From Casuarius casuarius (lineage: Eukaryota > Chordata > Aves > Casuariiformes > Casuariidae): DNA of 64,000 bases. The notes under the pieces are model-generated. The model saw only the letters and a list, made by a program, of their open reading frames with translations, did no database searches and was not told the origin of the DNA. The position numbers and the translations under genes are program-made. This document shows positions 60,601-64,000 of the stretch, piece after piece. The DNA lies in contig PTFA01000024.1 of the NCBI GenBank assembly GCA_003342895.1, forward strand, positions 2,459,592-2,523,591. The letters are read 5' to 3'. The stretch's first letter is position 1. Each line of letters begins with the position of its first letter.

Positions 60601-63600
60601 TATTAATATGAACAGGAAGATCAGTCACAAATACTGTCTTCCAAAATATTTGGGCAGAAAGATTCTGGTATATTTTAATACCCTGTTAAGTGGAAGTGAG
60701 CATGAGTAAAATTCTCTCCTGTCAAACATCAGTGAGGAAACTACTGCTGACCTTAAAAGACAGAAGAATTGATAAAGAGAAGGAGAGGAACACCAGTGGG
60801 AAGCAAATTTTGCAAATTTAGATCTAGCTTTAGTCAAACCATCTTTGCAGATATGCCTTAATTGAGTATTGCTGTTCCTGGACTACAGGGGAAGACTCCT
60901 GTTCAGGTTATCACCATTTAGCACGGTAGCCAAGGCCATTTCAAATAATCAACAGAGTACTAGGTGAGCTATAAGCTTCAGGACAGCATTGTGAGTGCTC
61001 ATGTATGATTGTGGTGAGTTCCCCGCAAATATTTGTTCCAGATTCTCAGTCCCCAAACATGACCTGATTTTCAGGTTCACCTCCAGACTTTCAACTCCTT
61101 TTTTGATTCCAACTTCTGCAAGTTCATTTTTGTTCAGTTCACCCCTCCACTGTTATGTGCCATAGCTCCTACTGGGGTCAATACTTCTAGTTGGGGAAAC
61201 AGCGACTTCAATGCAATGTCTTAACTAATATTTCCTACATTCTAGAGATTAATATATCCAAATTGGCACCTAGAAGGCAGCCCTGACAGATACAAGACAA
61301 TCATTGTCTCTTAAAGCTTGTTTGTGCCCACTGCTGCCTGCACTCCATAAATTACATATCTCCTTTGTGTTCATTAAGTGTGTTCCCTGTGTCCATTAGG
61401 ATGCAATCTCTGCTTAACATCCCTTCAGGAAGGACACTTGTGACTGCTGCTGTTTTGAAAGAGACCTGAAGTGAGGACAAAAAATACACCAATTGTAAGG
61501 GTTATTTCTTTCTTCAGCAAGCTTGAAAGATACCTTCACAAGCAGATGTCTGTAGCAGTCTCATATATACCACAGCATTTTATAATGGTATCATTACTGA
61601 AGTACCAGAAGAATAAATATAAAGAACCATCTAATGGGCTTCATGGAGTCTCCAGCTCTCCTTGCTCTCAGCAGGAAAGCATCTGCTTGAAGTAATTTTG
61701 TTTGGTTCCTTTTTATAATGTGCTTTTGCAGGGAGCATTAAGCTAGTCTTCAAGTAGGCGGTGTCATGCTGAGATTTCTGTGAAAAACTTCTGAGACTTT
61801 CAGCATCTTTGCCCAGTTACAGCTTAGTATAGTACCTTTTTATCAACACTGGTATAAAGTATGGCTACTGTGAATACAGTTCATTTACTTCATCATGCCG
61901 CATTTTCAGGTCTTTCCATTTTAGGCTGGCCAAAAGGTATATTCATTGTATATCAAGAGCATCACAATGCAGGACACATTTTTTTTTTTTAGAAAACCTT
62001 AAATAATCCTTTTAAAATAAACAACCATCCTAGCACATCATGTTTCAATGCTTAGCAAAACTCAGCAGGGTAGGCTCTTCTTAGTAAGCTTTATCAGGAG
62101 TAAGATGTTGTATTGAATATCAATAAGGAAGCACCTACTGACCTCAAAAGACACAGGAGTTCACCGAAAACCCTCCCTTCTTTTTCTCCTCTCCTACATC
62201 TGTCTGCACTCTCCTGAGCAGCATCACAGAGGCAGATTTTTCCTCTGTGTCCTGTATGTCTCTTTGATGTCATTTAAATCATGTCAAATCCTTTGATGTT
62301 TAAGATGGTTACAGAATTTATTATTACATTTGACATATTGCACAAAAGGCATTTCCTCTGATGTTTCTGCTAACTGTACCAGATAGAGATCTCAGAAGGG
62401 TGCTATCTGCCTACATCCATGGAGAAATGTGTTGGGTACCAGATTGTCTGATCTCTTTTCTCCATGAATAATTCTGCAAGACCAGGTGCATGCATTGGGA
62501 ATCTGCTAACACGCCTGATGCATTGGGCTTTTCCAAACAGGGATGTTAAAGGATGTCGTAGCACAGTTCCTCAGGGAGAGCTAGAAAAATACAACATCAA
62601 AGGAGAGGCCAGAAGTTTGCAATCTCTCTGTAAGCAAGCCCCAACAGAGAAAAGTGTCAGTACTCACGTATGAGAAAATGAGGGTGTCAGACAATCTGGA
62701 CAGTAACTTCTATGAAGCAGTGTACCACAGCAAGGAACTACAATTTAACGTTGAATCGATCTGAAAGGAAACATTTTATTTCAGTTTTACAAACTGATGC
62801 ACTTTTTCCCTCTGAAAAACTAAAAGAAAAAGGCTTTTTTTTTTTTCCAGAACTGTGTACCCATTTTAGATAGAAATTTCTATTTCATGATCTATATCTA
62901 TTATATACCATAATTTATGTTCTACATCTGGTCTATAATATAATTCATGTAAAACAGTACAGAAAGCTGTGCCTTATATTTTTCCTTGGGCACTTTTGCT
63001 TTGATCTCAATCTAATTTTTTCTAGGCTTTTCTCTAGGATGTTTAGACCATTTTTTGCATCTATCTATACTGACCTCATCGTAATTATCTAAGGCGTACT
63101 TGCATATAGATATGTAAGTATGAGCACACTATCTACTTTTTAGTTGTGTTTCTTGACTTTCACTTAACCAGTGGAACATATCTTTGGGGATTTTGTGTTG
63201 TTCATGCCAAAAAGCAAATTTGCTTTCCACATCAATAGGGATTTTTTCACAGAAATTATCTATAAACCTGAGACTCAGACACAAAAGACATGATAGTGAA
63301 CAAGTAGACTAGGATGATCATGAACTTCCATGTCTTTGGAAGAAAAAAATGTAAGTCTGATTTCTTCTATAATAAACAGAAATAAAATGCTGTTCAGTCC
63401 TTGCTGAATGTGGCTATGTGTGTATGTATATGTATATGTGTGTGGGGGGGGCGCTATATCCTAGGTCAGCTACCCAAGTGTTGTGGTGATGGACACCATG
63501 CAGAAACTAGAAGAAATATGGCCCACTTCCTGCTTGTTATGTTTTATATCTGGAGTTCAAGGGGAATTCCTGCTGAAAAAAATCATAAGGTAAGGTTGAA

Positions 63601-64000
63601 AAAGGCTCAAAAATGGATTCAGAGACAAATTGATTCTGACATTTTCTCTCTTATGGCTAGGTAGGTCAAGTAGAACGGCAGGAGCAGACCTTATGTTTTC
63701 TTTTATGAATTTGCTGTAACACTTCAGGGAGAAAAAAGCTTTGGTTAATAGCCGTGTGTCATATGATTGTTGTGAAAAAACATGCTATATTGCCATTTTA
63801 CTGTTTTATGCTGGCTCCTTGCCGTTGCATGAATTTGTCCTTTAAATGCAGCTGTTTACACTACAATAGACGCTTCAGTGATGAGTTCTATTATGAAAGC
63901 AATAATCAAGAGAAAAAACTAAGCCTCTTCTATCCAGAAAAGAGTCAGCTGGGGGGATTCAATAGAGGTCTATAAAAGGATAAATTGCATAGAGTGACTG
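57651..64000. other. Distal intergenic DNA
   Basis: AT-rich DNA without a recognisable gene, RNA gene or mobile element. A TG-rich stretch near 63415-63450 (tgtgtatgtatatgtatatg then a G run) is a short simple repeat. Frames of 60-107 codons on both strands have no family resemblance. Confidence 0.7.

Overview
This window is vertebrate nuclear DNA. It carries the 5' half of one recognisable gene, SYK (spleen tyrosine kinase), on the minus strand. Six coding exons can be placed to the base by homology, reading phase and splice sites. From 5' to 3' of the gene they are 21600-21187, 19680-19520, 9876-9738, 8289-8208, 7812-7763 and 2825-2757. They join without a frame break into 305 codons covering the N-terminal SH2 domain, interdomain A, the C-terminal SH2 domain and the first part of interdomain B, including the 23-codon cassette that separates the long and short SYK forms. 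The rest of the linker and the kinase domain are not in the window; they should lie beyond base 1.

Layout: 1-2756 is the 5' part of intron 7. 2757-21638 holds exons 7 to 2 and their introns, with an old CR1 LINE fragment in intron 6. 21639 to about 43350 is the roughly 22 kb intron 1, which contains a GC-rich islet near 37.3-37.9 kb. About 42970-43870 is a dense CpG island with ETS-like sites and two good minus-strand splice donors, taken as the SYK promoter and non-coding exon 1. 43870-64000 is upstream sequence with no gene I can recognise; it has a second old CR1 fragment, a MIR/L2-like fragment, tandem duplications and simple repeats.

Organism: the protein is clearly SYK but differs from the mammalian one at scattered sites. 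The two LINE fragments are CR1-type, and no Alu or L1 was seen. This suggests a sauropsid, most likely a bird. SYK and its human 9q22 neighbours lie on chromosome Z in chicken, so a Z-linked segment is a reasonable inference but is not shown by the sequence.

Most open frames of 60-185 codons here are chance frames in intronic or GC-rich DNA and are not annotated as genes. I found no undescribed multi-gene system. The most interesting signals concern SYK expression: a second upstream acceptor before exon 6 that would add an in-frame stop, a 42-nt pure pyrimidine tract before exon 5, a cassette exon with a weak donor, an overlapping upstream ORF at the start codon, and G-quadruplex motifs in the promoter and intron 1.
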